Shown: positions 25,735 through 34,966, counted from the first letter of the stretch. The stretch is DNA of 40,001 bases from an uncultured Bacteroidales bacterium (GCA_900319485.1 ONOQ01000024.1:1-40001); one strand, 5' to 3'. Notes: generated from the letters alone by a model not told the origin. Numbers and translations are program-made.

Positions 25735-27408
25735 ATGAAGGCGAAGATATTGTTATACGCTGCTACTGCCGCCCTTGCAGTGAGCGCCTGTTCTCTAAAA
25801 GAGAAGGTGGACTCATACTCCACACGTGAGACATATTACAAGTCCGAGGCCCAGATAATCACCGGCCTCAACGGTTGTTATTCTCCGCTGAGGGGTATTA
25901 TCGGCAATCAGTTCTTCCAGATGACGGAATGTGCCGCAGACTTGATGATGTACAACGTCTCCACCGACTATAACTCCAACTGCAATATCTCTCCAGACAG
26001 GCCTGGCATTGGCAGCACTGTATGGAAGAACGGCTATAACGGAGTGATGCTCTGCAATGAGATGGCCGATGTGATAAAATCTGCAGTAGATGAAGGCCAC
26101 ATCACCGCCAAACAGTCAGAGAAGCTTCTCGCAGAGACTTATATCCTCCGGGCAATGTACTATTACCTCCTTACCTGTACGTTTGGAGATGTCCCGTTCT
26201 ACACATACCCTGTTACGGAAGAAAACCGCGCCACTGTAGCCAAACTCCCACGCATGAGCGCAGACAACACCAGAGACTATCTGATTGACCAGCTGATGGA
26301 ATACCTTCTTCCTGCAGAAATGGGTAAAAAGGAAGCTCTGCAACTTGTCCGCTCTTATGAAGGAGACAGCAACTACCGGATGGGGGCTGCAGTTGGTTTG
26401 ATGCTGGCCGGAAAGATGTGCCTCTGGAACAAACGATGGGAAGACGCTGTAACCGTCTTCACCGTGCTGGAACAGATTTACGGAGACTTTCGGGCAAATC
26501 CCTCGGGGTTTGGCGAAGCCTATCCTTTGACCGATATTCCTTTCTCCAGGAAATGGACAGCAGAGTCAATTCTTGAGATGGGTAATATTGTGGAGGCCTA
26601 CGGCGTTCAGTTTTCCGGTAAAATTGCCAGTATGTGCATGCCTCTCAGAACAACAGGCAACACGGAAGATCCTGAAGCCGCCGTACCTGTTTCTGACATT
26701 TACAACGGTATTGCAATCCCGGAACTTGGCAGCTTTGCCAGGACATCTGTATCGGCCCGCCCTACCGCATATTATTACCAGCGGCTGATGCCGTATGGCG
26801 GAAAGGACCTCCGCAGCGGAGAGTATTCCGCAGGAGCCAATATTGCCCGTGGCGGTTCCGGAAACCTTGCATGGAGATGGATGGGGTATTCACCTTCCGA
26901 CAATACAAGGGAAAAAGCATCGGTGCTTTGGTTCACCACCGTCAGCTCCAACGGCAACAACCGCCCTTGGCTGGGAAACAAATTCTGGTGCTACGGTATG
27001 TACAACTATAAGGACAGCAACAATTACAAACTGTTCCGTTTTGCAGGCGCATTGCTTGGCAAGGCGGAGGCTCTGCTTATGCTCGGCGACATGGATGGGG
27101 CCTGCGACTATTTGAACATTACCCGCACCAGGGCCGGGTTGGACAAGCTCACCCCGTCGGCCGTAGGAAACAATGCCAGCGCCCTGATGGAGGAAATCAG
27201 GATGGAATGCGCAAGAGAGCTTTTTGGAGAGTTCCAAAGAAAGTTCGATCTTGTAAGATGGGGTATTTGGTACGAAAGGACACAGCTGTACAATGACGGA
27301 ACCTACATACAGGAGTTTATCCGTCCATGCCACAGGTATTGGCCAATTCCTTCCGACCAGGTTACATATTCGGGCTATGCCCTTGACAATAAGGAGTATC
27401 TGCAATGA
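25735..27408 (+). CDS. susD: SusD-like surface glycan-binding lipoprotein
   Basis: A 557-residue SusD/RagB-family lipoprotein, lipobox VSAC (Cys19) followed by SLKEKVD. Family marks include the early helix SEAQIITGLNGCYSPLRGI, the TPR-like region LLAETYILRAMYYYLLTCTF and LLGKAEALLMLGDMDGACDY, RARAGLDKLT-like text (TRTRAGLDKL), and the C-terminus RRKFDLVRWG-like (FQRKFDLVRWGIWYE) then PCHRYWPIPSDQV. It forms the lid of the SusC pore and binds the imported glycan. It starts 2 bp after the susC stop and overlaps the following gene by 4 bp. Confidence 0.95.
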   Translation: MKAKILLYAATAALAVSACSLKEKVDSYSTRETYYKSEAQIITGLNGCYSPLRGIIGNQFFQMTECAADLMMYNVSTDYNSNCNISPDRPGIGSTVWKNGYNGVMLCNEMADVIKSAVDEGHITAKQSEKLLAETYILRAMYYYLLTCTFGDVPFYTYPVTEENRATVAKLPRMSADNTRDYLIDQLMEYLLPAEMGKKEALQLVRSYEGDSNYRMGAAVGLMLAGKMCLWNKRWEDAVTVFTVLEQIYGDFRANPSGFGEAYPLTDIPFSRKWTAESILEMGNIVEAYGVQFSGKIASMCMPLRTTGNTEDPEAAVPVSDIYNGIAIPELGSFARTSVSARPTAYYYQRLMPYGGKDLRSGEYSAGANIARGGSGNLAWRWMGYSPSDNTREKASVLWFTTVSSNGNNRPWLGNKFWCYGMYNYKDSNNYKLFRFAGALLGKAEALLMLGDMDGACDYLNITRTRAGLDKLTPSAVGNNASALMEEIRMECARELFGEFQRKFDLVRWGIWYERTQLYNDGTYIQEFIRPCHRYWPIPSDQVTYSGYALDNKEYLQ

Positions 27409-29483
27409 AAAAGTACATAATCATATCTCTCATTGCCCTGCTTGCGCTTTCCTGTGAGAAGGAAACATACAAGGCAACTCTGTATGGACTTGGATGTGAA
27501 TACCCGGTTAAAGAGGTTGGCAGCGAGGCCGGAAAGGCCGTCTTTGAGGTTCTTTCAGACAACGAATGGACTGCCACAATCTCTTCCGACGATTCATGGC
27601 TATGGTTCACTGACAATCCGTCTTCTAAAGAGATTGTGCTTTCAGGAGACGTGTCGCTTTGCGTCTCTTACCAAGCAGACAGGGGCGTCAGCCGCGAGAG
27701 CGTCATCATTCTTACAGGCGGAGATATCCGCGTTGAACTGATCCTGAAGCAAAAGGGTCTGCTCCCTCTGGCTCTTGACATTGTACAGAAGAATGTTCTT
27801 GTGCCCGCTTCCGGCGGAGAATACTCTGCAAGGATACGCACTCTTATGAATCCGGACCTTTTCCTGATTGAATCCACGGAACCCTGGATCAGGCATCTCC
27901 GTATAGAAAACAACGACGTCCGCTTTGACGTTGATGCAAACTATCAGGACTCTCTGAGGACGGCAACAATTATGATAAGCAGCGCCAGTCTGAGCGGCCA
28001 GGTATGTGTAAGCCAGGCTTCGGAAAAGTCTGTCTGGACATACGCCGGGGTGAATGAAGTAAAGGCTCTCAAGACTTCTGCCGGAGAGCTTGTCATAAAC
28101 TCTCATATTCTTCTGGAAGGCGTTGTCCTGAATGACGACAGTGAAGGTAATGGCGCTGAAAACAGAAATGTATCGTCAGTTATTCAGGATTTGTCCGGTT
28201 CATCCTCTGCCCTCTATCTTGCCAACGATGACAACACGTCCGGAATCAGGGTAGATTTCTCGTCGGCCGTCTATCAGAAGGTTTCCCGCTTTGACCATGT
28301 GGCCATTGACCTGTATGGGGCAACTCTGACCAGATATCAGAAGCCGCTCAGATATGTCCTTTCCAATGTGTCCACAGATGCAATAATGGCATCCTCGGAA
28401 ATGGTAGGATTCACCGCCAAGTCAAAACACATCGGCGATCTTGCCGAAGACGACATCTACACTCTTGTTCGCATTGACGATGTGGAGATTCCAATTGGCA
28501 AAGGTCCTTTCCTTCCCCTTGACACCAGACAGGTTTCCATAATGAACAAGTATCCCATGGTGCTGCTTGACAATAATGGAGACAATATCTACATGTGCGT
28601 GAACACAACATGTTCTTGGGGTAGAAACGGGGAGGCCATGCCGCTTGGAAGCGGGTCTGTAACCGGAGTCATAGTCCATGAGCATTGCGACAACTTTGAA
28701 TGGGATAAAGATGCTCAGAACAGGATGCTCTCAGAAGGTCTGGCCCTGGATTACATCACAGATATCGGGGACATCGGCTATTACCAGATCCGGCCGGTCC
28801 ACAGGGAAGATGTCCGGCTTGCCAATGAACGGGACAACAGCTTCTCGCAACTTCTCTGTGAATACACCAGATTCATTGCAAATGCCGATTCCACCGCCGT
28901 CCTGCCAACATACTCAAGCAACGGCAACCTTACTGCCAGGAAGGGCTCCGCTAATGGAAGGATTATTCCAAAAAGGGACTGGAGCCGATTGGATACCTCC
29001 AACTATGGAATGTGGTCCATCACAGAAAACCAGGCATGGAGCTGCTCGGCATGGACTACGTCAAAATACTGGTGCGTAGAGTTCTCTACCGAAGGTATAG
29101 ATCAAACCCACAGTCCCATGTCTGTCCAGTTTGGCATTGTTAATGGATACGGTATGAGATGCGGTGCGCCAAGATACTGGAGAATGGATTATTCCGTGGA
29201 AGACTCCGACTGGATTTCTGCAGGAACGTTTACCGTTCCGGATTTCGCTCTCACTTCTGGCCGCAGGAACTGGCAGACCGCAGGACATAAATACATCAGC
29301 ATCACTCTCCCTGATGATGCCGAGATTTGGGATAAGGCAAAAGTCTGCGTGAGACTGATTCCAATCTCCAAAGCTGCAGGTACCGGCAACTCTTACGACG
29401 GTGGCAGTATTGACAGCGTTGAAGACCAGTCGAGTAAATGCGACAACTCATTGAATTATTTATCTGTTAGATATAACAAGTAG
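27405..29483 (+). CDS. DUF5689-type surface lipoprotein, probable surface glycan-binding protein
   Basis: A 692-residue lipoprotein, lipobox ALSC (Cys17) followed by EKETYK, an acidic surface-export-like start. Residues of about 20-125 and 120-210 resemble BACON/Ig-like modules (LSDNEWTATISSDDSWLWF; LVPASGGEYSARIRT). Residues of about 215-480 match the DUF5689 pattern (SSVIQDLSGSSSALYLANDD, then SRFDHVAIDLYGATLTRYQK, DDIYTLVRIDDVEIP, IGYYQIRPVHREDV). The C-terminal 200 residues form another beta-domain of unknown type. The place directly after susD is where surface glycan-binding proteins are usually encoded, so that is the inferred role. Confidence 0.7.
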   Translation: MKKYIIISLIALLALSCEKETYKATLYGLGCEYPVKEVGSEAGKAVFEVLSDNEWTATISSDDSWLWFTDNPSSKEIVLSGDVSLCVSYQADRGVSRESVIILTGGDIRVELILKQKGLLPLALDIVQKNVLVPASGGEYSARIRTLMNPDLFLIESTEPWIRHLRIENNDVRFDVDANYQDSLRTATIMISSASLSGQVCVSQASEKSVWTYAGVNEVKALKTSAGELVINSHILLEGVVLNDDSEGNGAENRNVSSVIQDLSGSSSALYLANDDNTSGIRVDFSSAVYQKVSRFDHVAIDLYGATLTRYQKPLRYVLSNVSTDAIMASSEMVGFTAKSKHIGDLAEDDIYTLVRIDDVEIPIGKGPFLPLDTRQVSIMNKYPMVLLDNNGDNIYMCVNTTCSWGRNGEAMPLGSGSVTGVIVHEHCDNFEWDKDAQNRMLSEGLALDYITDIGDIGYYQIRPVHREDVRLANERDNSFSQLLCEYTRFIANADSTAVLPTYSSNGNLTARKGSANGRIIPKRDWSRLDTSNYGMWSITENQAWSCSAWTTSKYWCVEFSTEGIDQTHSPMSVQFGIVNGYGMRCGAPRYWRMDYSVEDSDWISAGTFTVPDFALTSGRRNWQTAGHKYISITLPDDAEIWDKAKVCVRLIPISKAAGTGNSYDGGSIDSVEDQSSKCDNSLNYLSVRYNK

Positions 29484-29485
29484 TA

Positions 29486-30793
29486 ATGGACAGAAGAAAG
29501 TTTTTGAAAAATACCGCCATCGGCACCGGAGCATTGTCCCTTCTTGGTCTTGGTAGCGTTGCGCAGTCTTGTGCCGTCCAGAGAGAGAGATCTCACGTGC
29601 CCAGTCAGGGTTGGGTAAATGAACCCGCCCGGCAGATTCCTGTCATTGGCTCTGTGGATGTGCTCGTTGTTGGTGGAGGGCCTGCAGGCGTGGCTGCTGC
29701 GGTGAGCGCTGCCCGTTGCGGCGTATCCGTGATGCTGCTTGAAAGATACGCATGCCTTGGAGGCCTGTGGACAGGCGGAATTGTTACACCGGTCCTTTCC
29801 ACTCACGGTCTTCACAAAAACGGGAGCTGGACAAAGTGCGTGTACGGCTTCTCCAACGAGATATGCGGCAGGCTCTTTGACCTGGGCATGGCCTTCAATC
29901 CCAAGGACCCGTCTGTAGATCCCGAGGCCGCCAAGTATGTGATGGACCTGATGATGGATGAGAACGGAGTCCAGGTGCTCTATAACTGCACCGCATCCCA
30001 GGTAGTCATGTCCGGAGACAGGATAGACTGTGTCATCCTTGAATGCAAGAGCGGAAGAGTGGCCGTAAGGGCAAAGGCCGTTGTAGATGCCAGCGGAGAC
30101 GGAGACATATTCTCCCGGACGGGAGACCCCTTCCGCGTGCAGAAGAACGACATCGGCGCAATGTGGAGAGTTGGCGGCATAGAAGAATCCGTGAAGCTTG
30201 GGACCAAACTACCCGGCAAGGGCGTGAGACTTCTTCACATGAAGGGAGAGACAGACCAGGATGGCCTGGACGTATTCAACATTTCAAGACTTCAGCAGAA
30301 GCACCGCAAGGTTATGTGGGAGCGCACCCAGGAACTCCGTTCGCGTGAAGGATGCAGGAACGCCTTCCTCCTTGAGACCCCGGGCCAGATAGGCGTGAGG
30401 ACAACCCGTGTGCTTGAGGCAATGCGCACCGTCACGCTGGAAGAATCGATGACCGGCGTCAGGTATGACGACGCCATTGGCTTCAGCGGAGGATCGGCCA
30501 CCATACCGTATAAGGGCAGGAAGATTACAAAGAAAGAAAGGCCCATCTGGCAAATCCCTTACGGGGCCATTGTTCCCCAGAAGACTCCCAACCTTCTGGT
30601 TGCGGGCCGATGCTTCGGCTTCGATGAGGGCCTTACCTGGGATGCCCGTGAGATTGCAACATGCTTTGTGACCGGCCAGGCGGCGGGAGATGCCGCGGCG
30701 CTTACTGTGACAAGGTCCAATAAGGCGCAGGACATGGATATTGCCGCCCTTCAGGAAATACTGAAAAAGCAAAATACACTTCTTGAGATATGA
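29486..30793 (+). CDS. FAD-dependent oxidoreductase with Tat signal (FAD_oxidored family)
   Basis: A 435-residue flavoprotein. The N-terminus MDRRKFLKN is a twin-arginine signal followed by a hydrophobic stretch, so it is exported folded with its FAD. VDVLVVGGGPAGVAAA (Gly63, Gly65, Gly68) is the dinucleotide-binding loop, with Glu86 at the end of the second strand for the ribose, followed by the family-typical CLGGLWTGG. The C-terminal ATCFVTGQAAGDAAAL completes the FAD site. Many relatives in Bacteroidota are named xanthan lyase in databases, which the sequence does not support. The likely role is redox chemistry on a sugar hydroxyl in the periplasm; substrate and electron acceptor are unknown. 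It lies between the binding-protein genes and the hydrolase genes of the operon. Confidence 0.8.
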   Translation: MDRRKFLKNTAIGTGALSLLGLGSVAQSCAVQRERSHVPSQGWVNEPARQIPVIGSVDVLVVGGGPAGVAAAVSAARCGVSVMLLERYACLGGLWTGGIVTPVLSTHGLHKNGSWTKCVYGFSNEICGRLFDLGMAFNPKDPSVDPEAAKYVMDLMMDENGVQVLYNCTASQVVMSGDRIDCVILECKSGRVAVRAKAVVDASGDGDIFSRTGDPFRVQKNDIGAMWRVGGIEESVKLGTKLPGKGVRLLHMKGETDQDGLDVFNISRLQQKHRKVMWERTQELRSREGCRNAFLLETPGQIGVRTTRVLEAMRTVTLEESMTGVRYDDAIGFSGGSATIPYKGRKITKKERPIWQIPYGAIVPQKTPNLLVAGRCFGFDEGLTWDAREIATCFVTGQAAGDAAALTVTRSNKAQDMDIAALQEILKKQNTLLEI

Positions 30794-31971
30794 GACAGCT
30801 CTTATTGTCGCTGGCATTGCTGATGGTGGCAATCCCGGCATGCACAAAGACCGTCAAACCTGCCAGATACACGGTGTCCTGGTCAACTCCCATCCCCGTG
30901 GTAAGCGGCGGTTATGCGCGTGTCCACAGGCTTAACGACGGGCGCCTGATGCTGGTCTATTCCGCATCGGGCAATGCCTACGCCATGTTCAGCAGTGACA
31001 ATGCTGTCACCTGGAGCGAGCCTGTAATGGCAATGGAGAGCTTCACCGCAAGCAACGAAAAGGGAAGCGTATTGGTACGCTGCTCCAATGCGGAATTCGC
31101 CCAGCTGTCAGACTCCAATCCCTATCATCCGGGAAGAATCATCTATGCGTCCAACCTCAGGCCGGTAGATTACAGGACATCTATCCATCCGCTTTCCATA
31201 GTGTGCTCCGTTTCAGATGACGGCGGGAAGACATGGAGCGAAAAACGTACGGTCTATGCTTCCAGAACATGGGATGTTGATGCCTCCAAGGGGGCATGGG
31301 AACCCTTTGTACTGGAACTCCCGGACGGAAGGGTGCAGGTGTATTTCACAGACAACACTCCCTACTATGCCGTAGGTGACAACCGGAGCAACAATATCTC
31401 CGTTGTGGAATCTTCTGACGGCGGAGACAGTTGGGGCCCTGAAAGGATAGTCTGTCACACCCAGGGCGGATGGGACGGTATGCCCGTGGTGACCATCCAG
31501 GACGGATACATGTACCTTGTTGTGGAGCACAAGAATGAGAGAGGCTCCAAGTACGCCATGGAAATACAGGGCATGTCCTGCACTCTGGATGAGAACTGGC
31601 CGGAGGAAATCAAGCTTGGCGACGCCAGACGTTTCTACCCCTTCAAGCCTAAGGACGGAATATACTGTGGCGCTCCTTACATCATCCACACAGACAATTA
31701 CTTTGTAGTAAGCTGCCAGTCTTCCGAGGGCGCAGACGAGCCCTTGAAAGACGACCACTGCATCCCCGCGGTGTTCGTGATCCCCATCCCGTCATCGGCC
31801 TCTCCCATATTTGGCCCCATGACGGAAGCACCTATAGCGGTAGATATAGACCAGACCAAGTACAGCGGACTCTGGAACTCCCTCTGTGACCTTGGTGACG
31901 ACTGCATCTTGCTTGTCACCCAGTACAGGGGTACAATTGTCACGGTAAAAGGCAAAATACAGAAGAAATGA
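30790..31971 (+). CDS. BNR/Asp-box beta-propeller enzyme (sialidase-like or GH93-like), lipoprotein
   Basis: A 393-residue lipoprotein (lipobox IPAC, Cys18). Three Asp-box repeats are visible: SSDNAVTW (68-75), SDDGGKTW (142-149) and SSDGGDSW (208-215). WEPFVLELPDGRVQVYFTD around 170-188 is characteristic of six-bladed propeller exo-enzymes of the sialidase/exo-arabinanase kind. Database names of the exo-alpha-sialidase type would be likely, but the sialidase arginine triad is not clear, and GH93-like activity on arabinan or another sugar is as plausible. It overlaps both neighbours by 4 bp (ATGA). The residues after Cys (TKTVKPAR) are basic, suggesting a periplasmic location. Confidence 0.7.
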   Translation: MRQLLLSLALLMVAIPACTKTVKPARYTVSWSTPIPVVSGGYARVHRLNDGRLMLVYSASGNAYAMFSSDNAVTWSEPVMAMESFTASNEKGSVLVRCSNAEFAQLSDSNPYHPGRIIYASNLRPVDYRTSIHPLSIVCSVSDDGGKTWSEKRTVYASRTWDVDASKGAWEPFVLELPDGRVQVYFTDNTPYYAVGDNRSNNISVVESSDGGDSWGPERIVCHTQGGWDGMPVVTIQDGYMYLVVEHKNERGSKYAMEIQGMSCTLDENWPEEIKLGDARRFYPFKPKDGIYCGAPYIIHTDNYFVVSCQSSEGADEPLKDDHCIPAVFVIPIPSSASPIFGPMTEAPIAVDIDQTKYSGLWNSLCDLGDDCILLVTQYRGTIVTVKGKIQKK

Positions 31972-33047
31972 AGCGATTTTTGTTTTTGGCGGCGTTTGCC
32001 GCATCCTTGATAAGCTGCTCGGTGACAGGAAAGCATGCCCAGTGGACAGTGGAGCAGGCCGGGCAGTGGTGGGACCGGACGCCGTGGCCGGTTGGCTGCT
32101 GCTATGTTCCCACGTATGCGGTAAACCAGCTGGAAATGTGGCAGGCCGATACCTTCAACCCCGAGGTGCTTGACCGCGAGTTTGCCATCTGTGAACAGAT
32201 AGGATTCAATACCGTAAGGGTATATATGCATGAACTGCCATGGCTTCAGGACGCAGAAGGCTTCAAGTCAAGGATAGACAGTCTCCTTACCCTCGCGCAC
32301 TCTCACGGCATAAAAGTGACGTTCACTTTCTGCACCAACGGCGGCGGTGAGGGTGAGACCGGCCCCCAGCCCGCTCCCCTGGAGGGCGTCCACGGAGGAG
32401 GCCGATGGGTCCACAGCCCTTTGGACAGGTATTTCTTTGACAGGGACCAGTGGCCTCAGTTCAAGGCCTATGTGCAGGATATTCTGAGAACCTTCGGGAA
32501 CGACTCCAGAATCCTCTACTGGTGCCTTTACAATGAGCCGGAGAATATCAAGGACGGGAGAGACTGCCTTGAGTTCATGAAAAACATGTATCAATGGGCC
32601 TGGGAAGTGAGGCCGTCACAGCCACTTACTTCTCCCATCTGGATCCGTCCCGGCCAGAAAGGTGAGCTTACAAAGCTTGACATGGTCTCGTTCGTGTGCG
32701 AGAATTCAGACATCATTTCTTTTCACTGCTACTATCCTCCCAAGGAACTTGAAACCTTCATTTCAATGCTCAGGCGTTATGGCAGGCCGTTGATCTGCCA
32801 GGAGTACCTTGCAAGGAATTTTGGCTCCACCTTCCAGGACTGCCTCCCTATTCTCAAAAAGGAAAAGGTGGGCGCACTTAACTGGGGACTTGCAGAAGGC
32901 AAGTGCGAGTACCGCTTCCCCTGGGGCCACAAGGCATCCGACGGAGAGCCGGACGTCTGGTTCCACAGCATCTTGTGGAACGACTACACGCCATACAGCC
33001 AGTCGGAAATTGACTTTTTGAAAGAAACAATTAAAACGAATCAATAA
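31968..33047 (+). CDS. Clan GH-A glycoside hydrolase, lipoprotein
   Basis: A 359-residue TIM-barrel hydrolase, lipobox LISC (Cys17). The acid/base is Glu190 in LYWCLYNEPEN and the probable nucleophile is Glu279 in LICQEYLARN, the arrangement of retaining GH-A enzymes. FNTVRVYMHELPWLQD and HSHGIKVTFTFC are early barrel strands. Relatives in Bacteroidota are often labelled 1,4-beta-xylanase or cellulase-family protein without proof; the specificity is not readable here. The protein is compact, with no binding module, suggesting action on short oligosaccharides. It overlaps the upstream gene by 4 bp and the GH2 gene by 1 bp (TAATG). Confidence 0.85.
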   Translation: MKRFLFLAAFAASLISCSVTGKHAQWTVEQAGQWWDRTPWPVGCCYVPTYAVNQLEMWQADTFNPEVLDREFAICEQIGFNTVRVYMHELPWLQDAEGFKSRIDSLLTLAHSHGIKVTFTFCTNGGGEGETGPQPAPLEGVHGGGRWVHSPLDRYFFDRDQWPQFKAYVQDILRTFGNDSRILYWCLYNEPENIKDGRDCLEFMKNMYQWAWEVRPSQPLTSPIWIRPGQKGELTKLDMVSFVCENSDIISFHCYYPPKELETFISMLRRYGRPLICQEYLARNFGSTFQDCLPILKKEKVGALNWGLAEGKCEYRFPWGHKASDGEPDVWFHSILWNDYTPYSQSEIDFLKETIKTNQ

Positions 33048-34912
33048 TGAAACAGTTCTCAGTATTGGTCCTGGCTGTTCTGATGACGGCCTGCGGACAG
33101 CAAGCTACAGACTGGGCTCCCGCCGGAGAACATATTAAAACCGCATGGGCAGAGCAGATTAACCCTCAGAAAGTGCATCAGGAGTATCCCAGGCCCCAGA
33201 TGGTCAGAAACTCCTATGTAAACCTGAACGGCCTGTGGGACTATGCCATCGGCCCTAAGGGCGGAGAGACAATGCCTGGCGCACAGGGGCAGATACTGGT
33301 GCCATTCCCCCTTGAGTCTTCCCTTTCCGGCGTAGCCGGCAGCCTTACCGCCGATGACGCCCTCTGGTACAGAAGAGAGTTCAAGCTGCCCGGGAAATGG
33401 AGGAACAAGGATGTCCTGCTTCATTTTGATGCCGTTGACTGGGCCTGCGAGCTGTGGGTGAACGGGCAGTATGCCGGTTCTCACCAGGGCGGATATACGG
33501 CCTTCAACTTCAACATCTCTCCTTACCTTGATAAATCGGCCTCTCAGGAGATAATCCTGAAGGTGCTTGACGCTACGGAGACCGGAGACCTCCAGCCCAG
33601 GGGCAAGCAGACCTTCAGCCCCTCACGCGGCAAGATCTGGTATACCCCGGTTTCCGGAATATGGCAGACCGTATGGATGGAGGCCGTGTCCAAGGAGGGC
33701 TACATTGCAGACTATCAGCTCACAAGTTCCGTTGAGGAAGGAAGTTTCACCGTTTCTCCCAAGCTGTGCGGCGAGGGTCAGGTAAAAGTTGAACTCATAG
33801 AAGGCGGGATTGGCTACAATCCGGAAAAGCCTGGCAGCAAGGTCCTTGCAAGCGTCATTGCCGATGGCTCTCCGGCCGTCCTCAAAGTCCCGGAACCCAG
33901 GCTCTGGTCTCCGGACAGCCCTTACCTGTACGGCCTCAGACTCACTCTCCTGAAAGACGGCAAGGTGATAGACCAGGTGAACGGATATACCTCGCTCCGT
34001 GAGATTTCCATTGCTGGCGGTGAACACCGCCGCCTGGCTCTCAACGGTGAGCCGCTCTTCCAGTTTGGCCCGCTGGACCAGGGCTGGTGGCCCGACGGCC
34101 TCTACACCGCTCCCTGCGACGAGGCCCTAAGATATGATATTGAGAGGACCAAAGAATACGGTTTCAATATGATTCGCAAGCATATCAAGGTTGAACCTTC
34201 CCGCTGGTTCTACTACTGTGATATGCTTGGCATGCTGGTATGGCAGGATATGCCCTGCGTGAGCAACTACAAGAAGAGGGACGACTGGGCTCAGGGGGCC
34301 GATGTCTATGACGCCGGCAATTCTGACCAGCTCTCTCCCCAGGCCAGGGAAAACTTCATAAGCGAGTGGAAGGACATCCTTGACCAGACCAAGAAGTTCC
34401 AGTGCATCGTTGTGTGGGTTCCGTTCAACGAGGCCTGGGGACAGTTTGACACAAAGGCCGTGGTGGATTTCACAAAGGCAGAGGATCCTACCCGTCCGGT
34501 CAACATGGCTTCCGGAGGCAACTGGATTTCCGGCGGCGTTGGAGATATCCTTGACAGCCATCACTATCCCCACCCCCAGATGAGGATCTGGGATCCGGAA
34601 ATGGTTAACGTCCTGGGCGAATACGGCGGTATCGGCCTTATTGTGGAGGACCATACCTGGGAAACCGGAAAGAACTGGGGATATGTGGAACTTGGCACCT
34701 CTGAAGACGCAACCGCCAAATACGAGGAGTACGCCCGGATGCTGATTCCTCTTGTCCGTGAGGGCTGCGCCGCTGCCGTTTATACCCAGACTACGGATGT
34801 GGAGCGTGAGACCAACGGCCTCATGACCTATGACCGGAAGGTGGACAAACTCATCCCGGCCCGCGTAGCTGCTGCAAACCGCAGTGTAATCACTTGCCGA
34901 TGCAAAAGATAG
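33047..34912 (+). CDS. GH2 family glycoside hydrolase, lipoprotein; altered C-terminus
   Basis: A 621-residue exported GH2 enzyme (beta-galactosidase/glucuronidase/mannosidase family). Lipobox MTAC (Cys16). The jelly-roll domain (ALWYRREFKLPGKWRNKDVL, WVNGQYAGSHQGGYTAFNFN) is followed by an Ig-like domain and the TIM barrel, with acid/base Glu462 in VPFNEAWGQF and nucleophile Glu525 in VLGEYGG. The family usually ends soon after the segment seen here as TQTTDVERETNGLMTYDRKV; the last residues TCRCKR are encoded by DNA belonging to the junction-like repeat at 34897-34966, so the native C-terminus was probably replaced. The catalytic core is untouched and the enzyme should be active. It is the last gene of the operon. 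The exact glycosidic specificity is unknown. Confidence 0.85.
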   Translation: MKQFSVLVLAVLMTACGQQATDWAPAGEHIKTAWAEQINPQKVHQEYPRPQMVRNSYVNLNGLWDYAIGPKGGETMPGAQGQILVPFPLESSLSGVAGSLTADDALWYRREFKLPGKWRNKDVLLHFDAVDWACELWVNGQYAGSHQGGYTAFNFNISPYLDKSASQEIILKVLDATETGDLQPRGKQTFSPSRGKIWYTPVSGIWQTVWMEAVSKEGYIADYQLTSSVEEGSFTVSPKLCGEGQVKVELIEGGIGYNPEKPGSKVLASVIADGSPAVLKVPEPRLWSPDSPYLYGLRLTLLKDGKVIDQVNGYTSLREISIAGGEHRRLALNGEPLFQFGPLDQGWWPDGLYTAPCDEALRYDIERTKEYGFNMIRKHIKVEPSRWFYYCDMLGMLVWQDMPCVSNYKKRDDWAQGADVYDAGNSDQLSPQARENFISEWKDILDQTKKFQCIVVWVPFNEAWGQFDTKAVVDFTKAEDPTRPVNMASGGNWISGGVGDILDSHHYPHPQMRIWDPEMVNVLGEYGGIGLIVEDHTWETGKNWGYVELGTSEDATAKYEEYARMLIPLVREGCAAAVYTQTTDVERETNGLMTYDRKVDKLIPARVAAANRSVITCRCKR

Positions 34913-34966
34913 ACTGTGTTTAAGGTCAATCAGTTACGGGATTCGTGGTACAAATGCGGTACAGAA
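34897..34966 (+). repeat. Junction-like diverged repeat, copy J3, overlapping the GH2 stop
   Basis: CCGATGCAA (34897-34905) is followed after 48 bp by GTGG and, at 34947-34966, by GGTACAAAT, two bases and GGTACAGAA. This matches the copy at 5804-5874 in block order and spacing. The stretch between carries AATCAGTTA, like AATCAGTGAGTTA in that copy. The GH2 gene's last codons and stop lie inside the repeat. Confidence 0.5.
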
